Of a DNA stretch of 30,444 bases, positions 14,735-22,991 are shown in pieces. The stretch's first letter is position 1, and each line of letters opens with the position of its first letter. The DNA comes from a virus, in the IMG/VR virus record IMGVR_UViG_3300027573_000094, positions 1 through 30,444 of that record, one strand, 5' to 3'. The notes beneath the pieces were generated by a model. It had not been told where the DNA came from. It saw nothing but the letters and a program-made list of their open reading frames with translations, and searched no databases. The position numbers and the translations under genes were made by a program.

Positions 14735-16928
14735 ACTTGACAGGCTGGTGGATGTAGACGTAGATTCTGCCATGGATAACGACGTGCTTCAGTATAATTC
14801 TGCTTTGGGATTATGGGAAAACAGATCGGAACTGGAGATAGGCTCCATTCAGACAGATTTAATCACAATTGGTAATACCGAACTTGACGAAAAGTTACTT
14901 CAGTTAAACAACGCATCGCTTTCTACCGGACTGTATGAATTCGGCTCAGGAGGCTTGACAAACAACTCATCCACCTCGTTTAACATAGGCAACGTAAAAG
15001 GATTTATTGTTGACTCTGATGACCCGTTGGATTCCAACCCGCTATTCATTGATTATCCCGGAATCATCGGGCAGACGACTCCGTGGTTATTGTCTCATGC
15101 CGCTACCTATGTTTTAATCAAGCCTGATTTGACACCTATGCTGCTGAACGCAAGGCCGACGGTGACACAGAGGAAGGATAATATATTTTTAGGCGTTGTA
15201 GGCCATCCAAACGGGGCTATAGGAGGTATAGGAAACTCTCCTGACCTTATCATGAACGTGATGTCACAGGTGAGGGCGATGTTTGAGCCTATCAGGTTCA
15301 TTAACGGAGGAATTGTGTGTTATGCCAACGGGACCAATATGGCACTAGCCAATACTCCGGGTAATCTTTACGGACTTGGAATCGGCTTTATCACAAACGG
15401 GAATGACGCACCTTCTGTACTGGCAGTTTCGGCAGGTACACCAAGTACGTTTCAGTACCGTACATATATAGGGACAGTTTTCGCGAATACCACTCTTATC
15501 GAGGGAGGGTTTTACGACCTGACGGGAGTAAGAACAGCTATACCGGGAAGCTCGAATCAGGCGACCAACCAGAGGATATATCTGCTTCAGAACGGCGCAA
15601 TCAGGATACAGTACGGACAGAATCTGTATTCGACACTGAACAATGCAATATCTGCGGCATCAAGCGAGGTTTTCGTGGAGGTTACAAACAACAGGAACCT
15701 TGGTATTTTGATCGGGATATTAGCGGTTACAAAGGGCTGTACAGATTTATCAGACGTAAATACGGCTAAGTTTTTATCCGTGAGCAAATTCGGGGAATCG
15801 AACATCGCTGCTGCGGGTATCGCTATCGGGACGCTTCAGACTGCCTACAAAAACTCCCTGATACCTCAGATACTTGTTGACGACGCTTCAGGAGCTTTTA
15901 CGCTGCAGAACGCAAGAGCCTTGAACACATCTACAATTCAGGAGTGGAAGAATATAGCGGGGACTACTACGGCGAGTATTACGGGGAACGGTCTGCTGAC
16001 TACGGCTGTTGATGCTTCGATTAATGGATTGACAGTTGGTAAAGGTTCGGGGAATATGTCCCAAAATACAGCAGTCGGAAATTTAGCACTAAGGGATAAT
16101 GTCAGTGGGAATGCGAATACAGCAATCGGTTTTACGGCTTTAAAATTAGTCACGACTACGGTAAACAATACAGCAGTTGGTCAAGGGGCTTTAGAGAATA
16201 CGATAACTTCTAATAACACAGCTGTAGGATATGCGGCATTAAGTTTGAATTCTTCTGGCGCACAGAACAACGCTTTTGGAAGATTGGCATTAAGCAATAT
16301 TACGTCAGGAAATGACAATATTGCAATGGGGAGTGCTGCTGGAAATTCTTTGTTAGATGGAGTAACCGCACATACATCAAGTACTCAAAATGTATTTTTA
16401 GGTGGCAACACAAGGTCATTCGCAAACGCTCAAACTAATCAAATTGTAATAGGATACCTCGCTCTTGGCATCGGCTCCAACTCCGTAGTACTTGGTAACG
16501 ACTCAGTTACCAAAACTGCCCTGAAAGGAAACGTGATAATGGGCCAGACAGGGACTATTACTGACACAGGGGAAAAACTGCAGGTTACAGGTACTATCAA
16601 GGCAACGGCTGTCCACTCATTCATCGAGACAAACGTACAGGCGGGGACGACTTACATCCTGCTGGCTACGGACAACTGCAAGCAGATAATCACGACAAGC
16701 TCGTCTCCGGTTACAATCACGATTCCGACAGGTCTTGGGACAGGTTTCAGCTGCGAGGTATTACAGCAGGGAACGGGACAGGTGAGTTTTGTGGGATCAG
16801 GCACGACTCTGAGATATTCGAGTTTTGAGATGCCGAGCGTGGTTGAGATATACGGAAGCGTGATAATAAGCAATATCTCGAATGTGACAAATGAGTTTAA
16901 ACTGGACGGAGATTTGACGAGCCTGTAA
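14661..16928 (+). CDS. Large fibre with YadA-like head repeats (frame-broken C-terminal part)
   Basis: An open frame of 755 codons. The first 18 residues are an out-of-frame overlap with the upstream frame and are probably not real; homologous-looking protein starts near 14718, and a free-standing start could be the ATG at 14772. Residues about 20-60 (LDRLVDVDVDSAMDNDVLQ) look like the natural continuation of the 13952 protein. The central 400 residues are beta-rich. From about 455 to 590 (nt 16020-16440) there are repeats of the YadA-like head type (NTAVGNLALRDNVSGNANTA and similar). A beta-rich tip (TITIPTGLGTGFSCEVLQ) ends the protein. It should be a receptor-binding fibre. The repeat region appears more AT-rich than its flanks (not computed), hinting at acquisition. 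Confidence 0.75.
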   Translation: MTPAHLQRETRCFCLLFYPEEYTSKLDRLVDVDVDSAMDNDVLQYNSALGLWENRSELEIGSIQTDLITIGNTELDEKLLQLNNASLSTGLYEFGSGGLTNNSSTSFNIGNVKGFIVDSDDPLDSNPLFIDYPGIIGQTTPWLLSHAATYVLIKPDLTPMLLNARPTVTQRKDNIFLGVVGHPNGAIGGIGNSPDLIMNVMSQVRAMFEPIRFINGGIVCYANGTNMALANTPGNLYGLGIGFITNGNDAPSVLAVSAGTPSTFQYRTYIGTVFANTTLIEGGFYDLTGVRTAIPGSSNQATNQRIYLLQNGAIRIQYGQNLYSTLNNAISAASSEVFVEVTNNRNLGILIGILAVTKGCTDLSDVNTAKFLSVSKFGESNIAAAGIAIGTLQTAYKNSLIPQILVDDASGAFTLQNARALNTSTIQEWKNIAGTTTASITGNGLLTTAVDASINGLTVGKGSGNMSQNTAVGNLALRDNVSGNANTAIGFTALKLVTTTVNNTAVGQGALENTITSNNTAVGYAALSLNSSGAQNNAFGRLALSNITSGNDNIAMGSAAGNSLLDGVTAHTSSTQNVFLGGNTRSFANAQTNQIVIGYLALGIGSNSVVLGNDSVTKTALKGNVIMGQTGTITDTGEKLQVTGTIKATAVHSFIETNVQAGTTYILLATDNCKQIITTSSSPVTITIPTGLGTGFSCEVLQQGTGQVSFVGSGTTLRYSSFEMPSVVEIYGSVIISNISNVTNEFKLDGDLTSL

Positions 16929-16951
16929 GCATTTAATTTAAATAAAACATC

Positions 16952-17434
16952 ATGAAAACTACATTAACAGGAAGAATAGAGAGGATTAAATTGTTTATAG
17001 ATAATGGATATACAGCAGACCTGGAAACAGGTTTGGTGTATAGTCCAAAACCAGGTACAGATGAGATGATAAAAAGAGGGTGTATTAATAATAAAGGTTA
17101 TATGGCGCTAACAACAAAACTTAATGGTAAAAGCATCAAGTTGCAAGCGCATCATTTTATATACTATTTAGCCACTGGAAAAGTGGTAGACGAATTAGAT
17201 CACATCGACAGAACAAGACATCACAATGGAGTAGCAAATTTAAGGGAAGTAACCCATAGTGAAAATCAGCAAAACAAAGATGAAGCTAGAGGGTATTACT
17301 ATGTAAAAAAGATTGATAAGTACAGAGTTAAATTAATGACTAACGGTGTAAGAATGGATGTTGGGTATTTTAAAACCGAAGAAGAAGCTAAGCAGGCATA
17401 TTTAATAGCTAAAAATAAATATCATATACAATGA
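16952..17434 (+). CDS. HNH homing endonuclease with AP2-like tail
   Basis: A 160-residue HNH endonuclease. The core reads AHHFIYYLATGKVVDELDHI, then HHNGVANLREVTHSENQQNK: histidine pair, DH, and the HN...N pattern. The C-terminus is an AP2-like DNA-binding unit (YYYVKKIDKYRVKLMTNG, VGYFKTEEEAKQAYLI), related in layout to the 7501 protein. It lies between two fibre genes and overlaps the next start by 4 nt (ATGA), so it could be translated with it. It appears more AT-rich than the fibres around it, as expected for a mobile gene. The target site is unknown. Confidence 0.85.
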   Translation: MKTTLTGRIERIKLFIDNGYTADLETGLVYSPKPGTDEMIKRGCINNKGYMALTTKLNGKSIKLQAHHFIYYLATGKVVDELDHIDRTRHHNGVANLREVTHSENQQNKDEARGYYYVKKIDKYRVKLMTNGVRMDVGYFKTEEEAKQAYLIAKNKYHIQ

Positions 17435-19902
17435 ATATAAACAGAAGATACAGACTGCTTTCGAGAGGAAAAAGCCCGTCAAAGGAAGCTATGAAGCGCA
17501 CGTATAACCGCGCACTTCTTAATGGAGGTATTACTGTTGACTTCTCCGCAAACATTGAGAATATCAGGGAGATTTCGCGAAAACTCGGCTACAACGTATT
17601 ATCAGATGCAACTTTTGTTTATGTTCCGTCAAGCTACGGTGAAAGTAAAAACTTTTCACAAAATCCTACTTTGAGGAATTTAGTTAAGTATAGTGAGGAG
17701 TTTGATAATGCGGCTTGGACTAAAGGCGGGGGAACAATAACGCCGAATGCGATAGCCAACCCTATTGATGGATTAGTAACGGCTGATTTATATACGGAAG
17801 ACAGTATATCGTCGCAGAAATTAATAAATAGTAGTTCTATTTTACTAAAACCTAACACGAATTATATATATAGTATTTACTTAAAATATAATGGTAGACA
17901 AACAGTACTAATTAACGCATCTGATGGGTTGGTTGGGAAAACTAGAACTTTTGATATTTTAAACGGCGTTATAATTGGGTCAAGTACTGATTGCAGTATT
18001 ATTAGTGTTGCGGGGGGTTGGTACAAATGCACTATTACTAGGTTAATGGGGTCAACTGTAGGGGGCGGATTGTTATCAATGAATAACAGTACTTACGTTG
18101 GAAATGGAACTTCAGGGTTTTATATGTACGCTGCTCATGTTGAAGAGGGTATTATCTCAACAACCTACCAAAGAACAACAGACGCAATATCCGACTTCAC
18201 ATTTACAAGGGCTACAAGTTCAACAACTACAAATAAACTAGGGGTTATTGAGGATAGTTGTTATAATCTTTTGCAGAGGAGTGAGGAGGTTGATAATGCG
18301 GCTTGGGGTAAATTTCAGTCAACTATAACGCCAAACACTACGACAGCGCCAAATGGTACGGTAACAGCTGATAAATTAGTTGAGGATGTTTCAAATAATC
18401 GTCATTTTACCCGTCAAAACACTATAGGCAACGGAGGCTCATATACTTTCTCAATATTCCTAAAAGCGGCCGAAAGAAGTTTTGTCCGTTTTTGGGAGGA
18501 CGTAAACACAGGCAAGCAGTGCTATTTTGACTTAACAAATGGGACAGCTAACAATAGCAGTATGGATAGCACAAATATTACTTCATATCCTAATGGATGG
18601 TATTTATGCTCGGCAACAATAAATTCAGTAACTGGTAATTTTGGGTTTGCTGTAAATATAAGCACAAACGGAGTTACTACGTCCTATACAGGCGATGGAG
18701 TTTCAGGTATTTATATATGGGGAGCTATGTTAAACGCAGGCTCAACACCTAGACCATACCTAAGAACAACCAACAGATTAAACGTTCCTTGTTTAGATTA
18801 TAGCAGCCAGGCAAGAAGGAATCTTTTGAATTACAGTGAGGAGTTTGATAATGCGGCTTGGACTAAAGGTAATACTAGTATTGTAGCAAATGCGATAAAT
18901 GATATAAACGGAAGTTTAACAGCGGATAAACTAAATGAAACAGCAACAACTGGAATACATTCAGCAAGTCAATCTGTCACAATATCAAGTGCGGGAACAT
19001 ATACTGTTTCTGTATATGTGAAAGCAGCAGAAAGAACTTTTTTCAGAATAGCAGATGCTGCGGTTACTTTTGGTGCTATATTTAATTTATCTAGTGGGTC
19101 AGTCGTTTCAAACGCAGGGGCAAGTGTTATAAGCTCTGATATAGTCAGTAAAGCCGATGGGTGGTTTTTAGCGTCTGCAACTTTTAGCAGTACAACAGGT
19201 TCAAAAGGTTACTTTTTCGAAACTATGCCTAACGGTTCTACTATTAGCCATTTAGGTGTAGCCGGGAGCGGTGTATATATTTGTGGCGCACAGCTGGAAT
19301 CAGGAAGCATGGTGACTCCTTACCAAAAGACCACGACACTTGTTTCTCCGACAAAGGACGAGCCTAGTTTAGCGATAGAGCCGCAATCTACTAACCTAGT
19401 TCTATGGAGTGAAGACTTTGACAATGCGGTATGGCTTAAAGGGAATTCAACCGCTACGGTCAACACTAATTTAAGTCCATTCGGCACAAATAAAAGTTAT
19501 TATTTAAACGACAGTAATGCTCTTGGTGTGGCTCACTTTTTAGAGCAAACAAATAGTATCACTACAGCACTTCCTTATACCGCTAGTTTCTATGTGAAAA
19601 AAGCAACAGATACTTGGTGTCAATTTGCACTTGGTATAACAGCTTTTAGCGCAAATGTGTGGAAGAATTTTAATTTCGACACAGGACTGTTCGGGAATGG
19701 TGGCGCAACAGGGACTTGGACAGCTAAGAGTTTAGTTAATGGGTGGTGGATGATTACCGTAACAAGTAACTCTATAGCAACAGGTGTCAATGTATCGGTA
19801 AATATAATCGCTACAAACAACACTGACTCTGCGACTAGAGGATTGGCTTATACCGGAACAACTAGGAATTTTTGCGATGTATCAGCAATACAATTTGAAT
19901 AA
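17431..19902 (+). CDS. Lectin-like fibre with four carbohydrate-binding repeats, N-terminal part of a split gene
   Basis: An 823-residue protein. Residues 1-75 are a basic start (MNINRRYRLLSRGKSPSKEA) and linker. Four repeats of about 170-180 residues follow, each beginning with a version of NLL-YSEEFDNAAWTKG (near residues 87, 284, 467 and 658). Each continues with KLxED and YTFSIFLKAAERSF-like strands and a YQxTT end. These resemble jelly-roll carbohydrate-binding modules of the CBM4/9 type and probably bind host glycans. The last repeat stops at CDVSAIQFE without the usual SYI-PTT continuation. That continuation (ATSYIKTTTATVTRN) opens the frame at 20482, after the HNH gene at 19955. The gene was therefore split by insertion of the endonuclease. 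Confidence 0.8.
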   Translation: MNINRRYRLLSRGKSPSKEAMKRTYNRALLNGGITVDFSANIENIREISRKLGYNVLSDATFVYVPSSYGESKNFSQNPTLRNLVKYSEEFDNAAWTKGGGTITPNAIANPIDGLVTADLYTEDSISSQKLINSSSILLKPNTNYIYSIYLKYNGRQTVLINASDGLVGKTRTFDILNGVIIGSSTDCSIISVAGGWYKCTITRLMGSTVGGGLLSMNNSTYVGNGTSGFYMYAAHVEEGIISTTYQRTTDAISDFTFTRATSSTTTNKLGVIEDSCYNLLQRSEEVDNAAWGKFQSTITPNTTTAPNGTVTADKLVEDVSNNRHFTRQNTIGNGGSYTFSIFLKAAERSFVRFWEDVNTGKQCYFDLTNGTANNSSMDSTNITSYPNGWYLCSATINSVTGNFGFAVNISTNGVTTSYTGDGVSGIYIWGAMLNAGSTPRPYLRTTNRLNVPCLDYSSQARRNLLNYSEEFDNAAWTKGNTSIVANAINDINGSLTADKLNETATTGIHSASQSVTISSAGTYTVSVYVKAAERTFFRIADAAVTFGAIFNLSSGSVVSNAGASVISSDIVSKADGWFLASATFSSTTGSKGYFFETMPNGSTISHLGVAGSGVYICGAQLESGSMVTPYQKTTTLVSPTKDEPSLAIEPQSTNLVLWSEDFDNAVWLKGNSTATVNTNLSPFGTNKSYYLNDSNALGVAHFLEQTNSITTALPYTASFYVKKATDTWCQFALGITAFSANVWKNFNFDTGLFGNGGATGTWTAKSLVNGWWMITVTSNSIATGVNVSVNIIATNNTDSATRGLAYTGTTRNFCDVSAIQFE
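17692..19440 (+). repeat. Four in-frame lectin-like repeats with near-identical DNA at repeat starts
   Basis: The repeat starts lie near 17692, 18280, 18835 and 19408. The 35 nt at 17692-17726 and 18835-18869 are identical, and 18280-18306 differs from them at one base over 27 nt. Elsewhere the repeats have diverged. This suggests recent gene conversion or strong constraint at the module entry (SEEFDNAAWTKG). Confidence 0.65.
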
Positions 19903-19932
19903 CGCAACTATGATTTACCCAACGAAAATCGT

Positions 19933-19940
19933 TATATTTG
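19933..19940 (+). promoter_or_regulatory. TATATTTG promoter carried by the HNH insertion
   Basis: TATATTTG lies inside the inserted DNA, 14 nt before the ATG at 19955. There is no good TTG -33 box. It would let the endonuclease, and possibly the 3' fibre fragment, be transcribed independently of the host fibre gene. Confidence 0.4.
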
Positions 19941-19954
19941 TAAAAAAAACAGAT

Positions 19955-20479
19955 ATGGAGGATTGGAAGTTCGTGAATGAATCTTATGAGATTAGTTCTA
20001 AAGGAAAATTAAGAAAAGGCAATTTTATACTTAAAGGCAGTATAAAGAAAACAGGATACTTAGAATATTCAATGAGTGTAAAAGGAAAACGTATTTATGC
20101 ATTAGCTCAAAGATTAGTAGCTATTCATTTTATCCCAAATCCGGAAAACAAACCCGAAGTGAATCACATTGATTTCGATACGTTAAACAACGAAAAATCA
20201 AATTTAGAATGGAGTACTCGATTGGAAAACATAAGACATTCAAGAAGAAACGAAAGGTATCCTAAAAATATTTCTAAAAGAAGTGTTGATACTTTGAGAA
20301 AAGACAAGGATGCTAAAAGACACAAAATGAAGCCAGTAGCTAACGATATAGGGGAGATTTTTGAGAGTGTAAAAGAGGCTGAGAGAAAATACAAAAACGG
20401 AAATATTCATACTGCCATAAAAAAGGGATGGAGCTGTGCGGGAATGAAATGGAAGCATATTAACAACGAAAATAATTAA
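19955..20479 (+). CDS. NUMOD4-HNH homing endonuclease inserted in a fibre gene
   Basis: I chose the ATG at 19955 over an in-frame ATG at 19877, because the first 26 codons would overlap the fibre gene and the TATATTTG box. The 174-residue protein begins MEDWKFVNESYEISSKGKLR, a NUMOD4-type DNA-recognition start. It has the HNH core AQRLVAIHFIPNPENKPEVN, then NNEKSNLEWSTRLENIRHS, and a NUMOD1-like end (DIGEIFESVKEAERKY). The core is clearly paralogous to the 24265 protein (RLVAxHFIPNPENKPxVNH). It sits between the two halves of a lectin-like fibre, with almost no flanking DNA, so it is a free-standing insertion rather than an intron-encoded gene. Confidence 0.85.
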   Translation: MEDWKFVNESYEISSKGKLRKGNFILKGSIKKTGYLEYSMSVKGKRIYALAQRLVAIHFIPNPENKPEVNHIDFDTLNNEKSNLEWSTRLENIRHSRRNERYPKNISKRSVDTLRKDKDAKRHKMKPVANDIGEIFESVKEAERKYKNGNIHTAIKKGWSCAGMKWKHINNENN

Positions 20480-20481
20480 CT

Positions 20482-20979
20482 ATGGCAAGAAATTCAGCCA
20501 CAAGCTACATAAAAACAACTACAGCAACAGTAACGCGAAACGCTGAACTTTCTTTTGTTGATTTGTTTAATAACAATATGCTAAACCAAAATAATTTTAC
20601 TTTGTTTGTTGAGGGGTATAGTTATAATGGATTTAACTCTGATGGATGCGTGTTTTTAGCTAATGCAACGGGGGGCTTCACTTCTTCGGCTGACTGTATT
20701 GGTTTTTGGAATGGTGTTTCGGCATTATGGAGGGATACTTCTGTTACTAACGTTATCAATTCTGTTTTAACAGGTTCTTTTAAATTTGTAGTACAAAGAA
20801 GTGGTACTACTGTTAGGTTTTTTAGAAACGGGGTACAGTTTGGAACTACTCAAACTATAACTGTTGCGAATTATAGATATTTAAATGTAAATCATGGCGG
20901 TTCAACTTACGCAGTAGATAAAATATTTTTGTTTAACCGCACTTTGAGCGACGCGGATTGCGTTTTGCTTACAACATAA
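20482..20979 (+). CDS. C-terminal fragment of the split lectin-like fibre
   Basis: A 165-residue frame starting at an ATG only 2 nt after the HNH stop. Its first residues (MARNSATSYIKTTTATVTRN) are the natural continuation of the carbohydrate-binding repeat that ends at 19902 (AIQFE). The codons after ATG read GCA AGA AAT, which would follow GAA directly in the unsplit gene. The rest is a LamG/concanavalin-like domain (FTLFVEGYSYNGFNSDG, DKIFLFNRTLSDADC) that usually sits at the fibre tip. It may be made as a separate polypeptide by restart, or be a dead fragment. The ATG seems to have been supplied by the insertion. Confidence 0.75.
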   Translation: MARNSATSYIKTTTATVTRNAELSFVDLFNNNMLNQNNFTLFVEGYSYNGFNSDGCVFLANATGGFTSSADCIGFWNGVSALWRDTSVTNVINSVLTGSFKFVVQRSGTTVRFFRNGVQFGTTQTITVANYRYLNVNHGGSTYAVDKIFLFNRTLSDADCVLLTT

Positions 20980-21005
20980 ATTTTAAAACAACAACTAACT
21001 ATAAC

Positions 21006-21704
21006 ATGAGATTAAAAGCGCAGAAAAATGAATTCTATGTTTACCTGCATACAAAAGAAGACGGAACCCCTTTTTATGTAGGTAAAGGCAAGGGCAAAAG
21101 AGCTTTTCAAAAATATGGCAGAAGCTCTTGGTGGAACAGGACATTTGCTAAATACGGACTTGACGTCATTTTTCTTGAAGAAAACTTACCGGAAGAAAAA
21201 GCAATTGAATCAGAAATATATTGGATAAAGCGAATAGGAAGGCTAGACTTAAAACAAGGCGTATTAGTTAATCAAACAGGCGGCGGAGACAAGGGTACAA
21301 CTGGACGTCTGAACACTGAAGAATATAAAGAGAAAATGAGGAAGGTGAATTTAGGTAATAAATACAACTTAGGTAAAACACATTCTTTAGAAACTAAAGC
21401 AAAAATATCATTATCTCAAAAAGGAAGAAAAACATCTAAAGCGACTAAATTAAAATTAAGAAAAGCTATGTTAGGTGAAAAAAATCACATGTTTGGCAAA
21501 AAGATGTCCAATGAAGCAATACGCAAAAGAAGTATTAGCAGGTCAGGAGAGACTAGAGAGAGAATTATTGTCCTAGATAGTGAAACAGGGGTTTTTTACA
21601 CATCTGTAAGAGACGCCTCTAAATACTACGACATGAAATTCTCTACTCTGTACAACCAGCTTATAGGTGTAAACAGAAATAAAACTAACCTAATAATAGT
21701 GTAA
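21006..21704 (+). CDS. GIY-YIG homing endonuclease
   Basis: I chose the ATG at 21006; the in-frame ATG at 20958 overlaps the fibre fragment. The 232-residue protein has the GIY-YIG nuclease at its start: EFYVYLHTKEDGTPFYVGKG, in which YVY and FYVG take the GIY and YIG places. A conserved Glu follows in the helix EEKAIESEIYWIKR. Two NUMOD3-type DNA-binding repeats follow (NLGKTHSLETKAKISLSQKG and MFGKKMSNEAIRKRSISRSG). A NUMOD1-like end (VRDASKYYDMKFSTLYNQLI) closes it. It is a free-standing mobile endonuclease between fibre genes, 3 nt before the next ORF. The target is unknown. Confidence 0.88.
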   Translation: MRLKAQKNEFYVYLHTKEDGTPFYVGKGKGKRAFQKYGRSSWWNRTFAKYGLDVIFLEENLPEEKAIESEIYWIKRIGRLDLKQGVLVNQTGGGDKGTTGRLNTEEYKEKMRKVNLGNKYNLGKTHSLETKAKISLSQKGRKTSKATKLKLRKAMLGEKNHMFGKKMSNEAIRKRSISRSGETRERIIVLDSETGVFYTSVRDASKYYDMKFSTLYNQLIGVNRNKTNLIIV

Positions 21705-21707
21705 ATT

Positions 21708-22334
21708 ATGAAATTGTATGCACAGCAATACACCAGCCCTCTGCCGACAGAGGACAAATTCGAAAACGTATTTATTGAGGACACTGGATTTTCCGTAAAG
21801 AGAAACGACAAGTACTTTTCCACGACATTCGAGATGTACCACCTAAAGAACGGAAACAGAATCACCTTGGACACGTTTACGCTTCAGTTCCTTGGTGTGG
21901 ACGGAGATTCAGCAACCACAAACAGGACTACGGTGATGTCGATTCCGAATCCGGATTACGAGGCTATGGTCGCGGCAATTCCGACAGAAGTGACGATTTC
22001 TAATCCAGACTATGAATCTGATGTTGACGGTTCTCAGGAATTCATTACAATCACGAACCCTGATTATGAGCAAATGCTGGCAAATGTCCCTGTGAGAATC
22101 AATACTCCTATGATAAATTACCTGATAGAACACCAGGGAGTGATGCCGGAAGACTACACTATGGTTGATTACGGCTATCCGAACTACACTGCGGTAATGC
22201 CGAACTTTGACGGCGGCACTCTGACTTCTCCTGAGCTTTTCCTGAATAATGACTTTGCTAAGGCTTGGTTCCTGGAAAACGTCTTCATGAAAGGCGAGAA
22301 AGTAGGATTGCAGTTCCAATTCGTTACAGAATAG
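21708..22334 (+). CDS. Probable virion protein with NPDYE repeats
   Basis: A 208-residue acidic protein without a signal. Residues about 80-130 hold three repeats of the pattern (P/S/T)NPDYE, each followed by a Met/Val-rich stretch (SIPNPDYEAMVAAIPTE and two more). The rest is beta-rich (FSVKRNDKYFSTTFEMYHLK). It follows the fibre and endonuclease block and overlaps the next gene (TAGTG). A structural or fibre-chaperone role is plausible from context. I do not recognise the family. Confidence 0.6.
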   Translation: MKLYAQQYTSPLPTEDKFENVFIEDTGFSVKRNDKYFSTTFEMYHLKNGNRITLDTFTLQFLGVDGDSATTNRTTVMSIPNPDYEAMVAAIPTEVTISNPDYESDVDGSQEFITITNPDYEQMLANVPVRINTPMINYLIEHQGVMPEDYTMVDYGYPNYTAVMPNFDGGTLTSPELFLNNDFAKAWFLENVFMKGEKVGLQFQFVTE

Positions 22335-22756
22335 TGGTTACGGCATTACTGCTTGTGGCACTGTCCCTGGTGATTATATTTTCGCCGGGGATAGTCCTGT
22401 CACTGATAGCCCCGTTCCTGTTTGCTTTGATGTCTCTGCCAAATCTCCTTGTGATACTCGTGAAGAACTACAATGTACACAGCTTCCGGAAGACGGTGAA
22501 CAGGTATTCCATGCAGTCTGCGGTAAACGTGGACAAGTTCGGGAACAACAATCTGAGTCCGTTGCTGAACGCATTTCTGATAAAAAATGACGGTTACAGG
22601 TTTGGCGATCCGCAGGAAACAATATCTTCGGTGCTTGGGAGAAACCAATTTTCGAAAACATTAACAGTAATTGGCAAGATAATCGTAGTTTTACTCTACG
22701 TAATCGACGTGCAGTACTGGTTTAAGGGCGGACACTGCCTTAACAGCATAAAATAA
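22334..22756 (+). CDS. Hypothetical membrane protein
   Basis: I place the start at the GTG at 22334, which overlaps the preceding TAG (TAGTG); an ATG at 22265 lies deep in the previous gene and would add an unlikely arginine-rich start. The product of about 140 residues opens with two hydrophobic stretches (VTALLLVALSLVIIF, GIVLSLIAPFLFALMSL). A polar middle (VHSFRKTVNRYSMQ) follows, and then a last hydrophobic segment (LTVIGKIIVVLLYVIDV). It is probably an inner-membrane protein. The family is unknown. Confidence 0.55.
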   Translation: MVTALLLVALSLVIIFSPGIVLSLIAPFLFALMSLPNLLVILVKNYNVHSFRKTVNRYSMQSAVNVDKFGNNNLSPLLNAFLIKNDGYRFGDPQETISSVLGRNQFSKTLTVIGKIIVVLLYVIDVQYWFKGGHCLNSIK

Positions 22757-22765
22757 ATCAATCAA

Positions 22766-22979
22766 ATAAAACAAACAGCTTTAGAATACGCGAGAGAGTT
22801 ATTCAGTAAATTCGACACTGAGGGATACTGCAGTTCATTTTCAGGTAACAAAAGAAGTAATGGAGACTGTATTGAACGAGCTGATGGCGGAAACCAATAA
22901 TATCGGATTTTACCTAGAAGTAAAAAGAGAACTGGACACGGTAATTGAGGAAAAAATAAAAGAAGGGCCTGGATATTAA
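22766..22979 (+). pseudogene. Decayed small gene: lost start codon and frameshift
   Basis: From 22766 the frame reads (I)KQTALEYARELFSKFDTEGY, a normal-looking helical start, but the codon that should be ATG is ATA. Near a TTTT run (22838-22841) the coding sense moves by one frame to QVTKEVMETVLNELMAETNN, which runs to the TAA at 22979. A 39-codon ORF from the ATG at 22860 remains open and could be translated. Joined, the two parts give one acidic helical protein of about 71 residues. A sequencing error could explain the frameshift but would not also explain the lost start. Confidence 0.45.
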
Positions 22980-22991
22980 AAAACATAAAAC

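Noticed and set aside
17431-19902. Diversity-generating retroelement acting on the lectin-like repeats
   Set aside because: No reverse transcriptase or template repeat is visible in the window.
19903-20481. Group I intron carrying the HNH gene
   Set aside because: Only about 50 nt flank the HNH gene on the left and 2 nt on the right, too little for an intron core, and no P/Q/R/S elements are visible.
21909-22319. 136-codon reverse-strand ORF
   Set aside because: It lies opposite the well-supported 21708 gene and its product is Arg/His-rich with no domain; a shadow frame.
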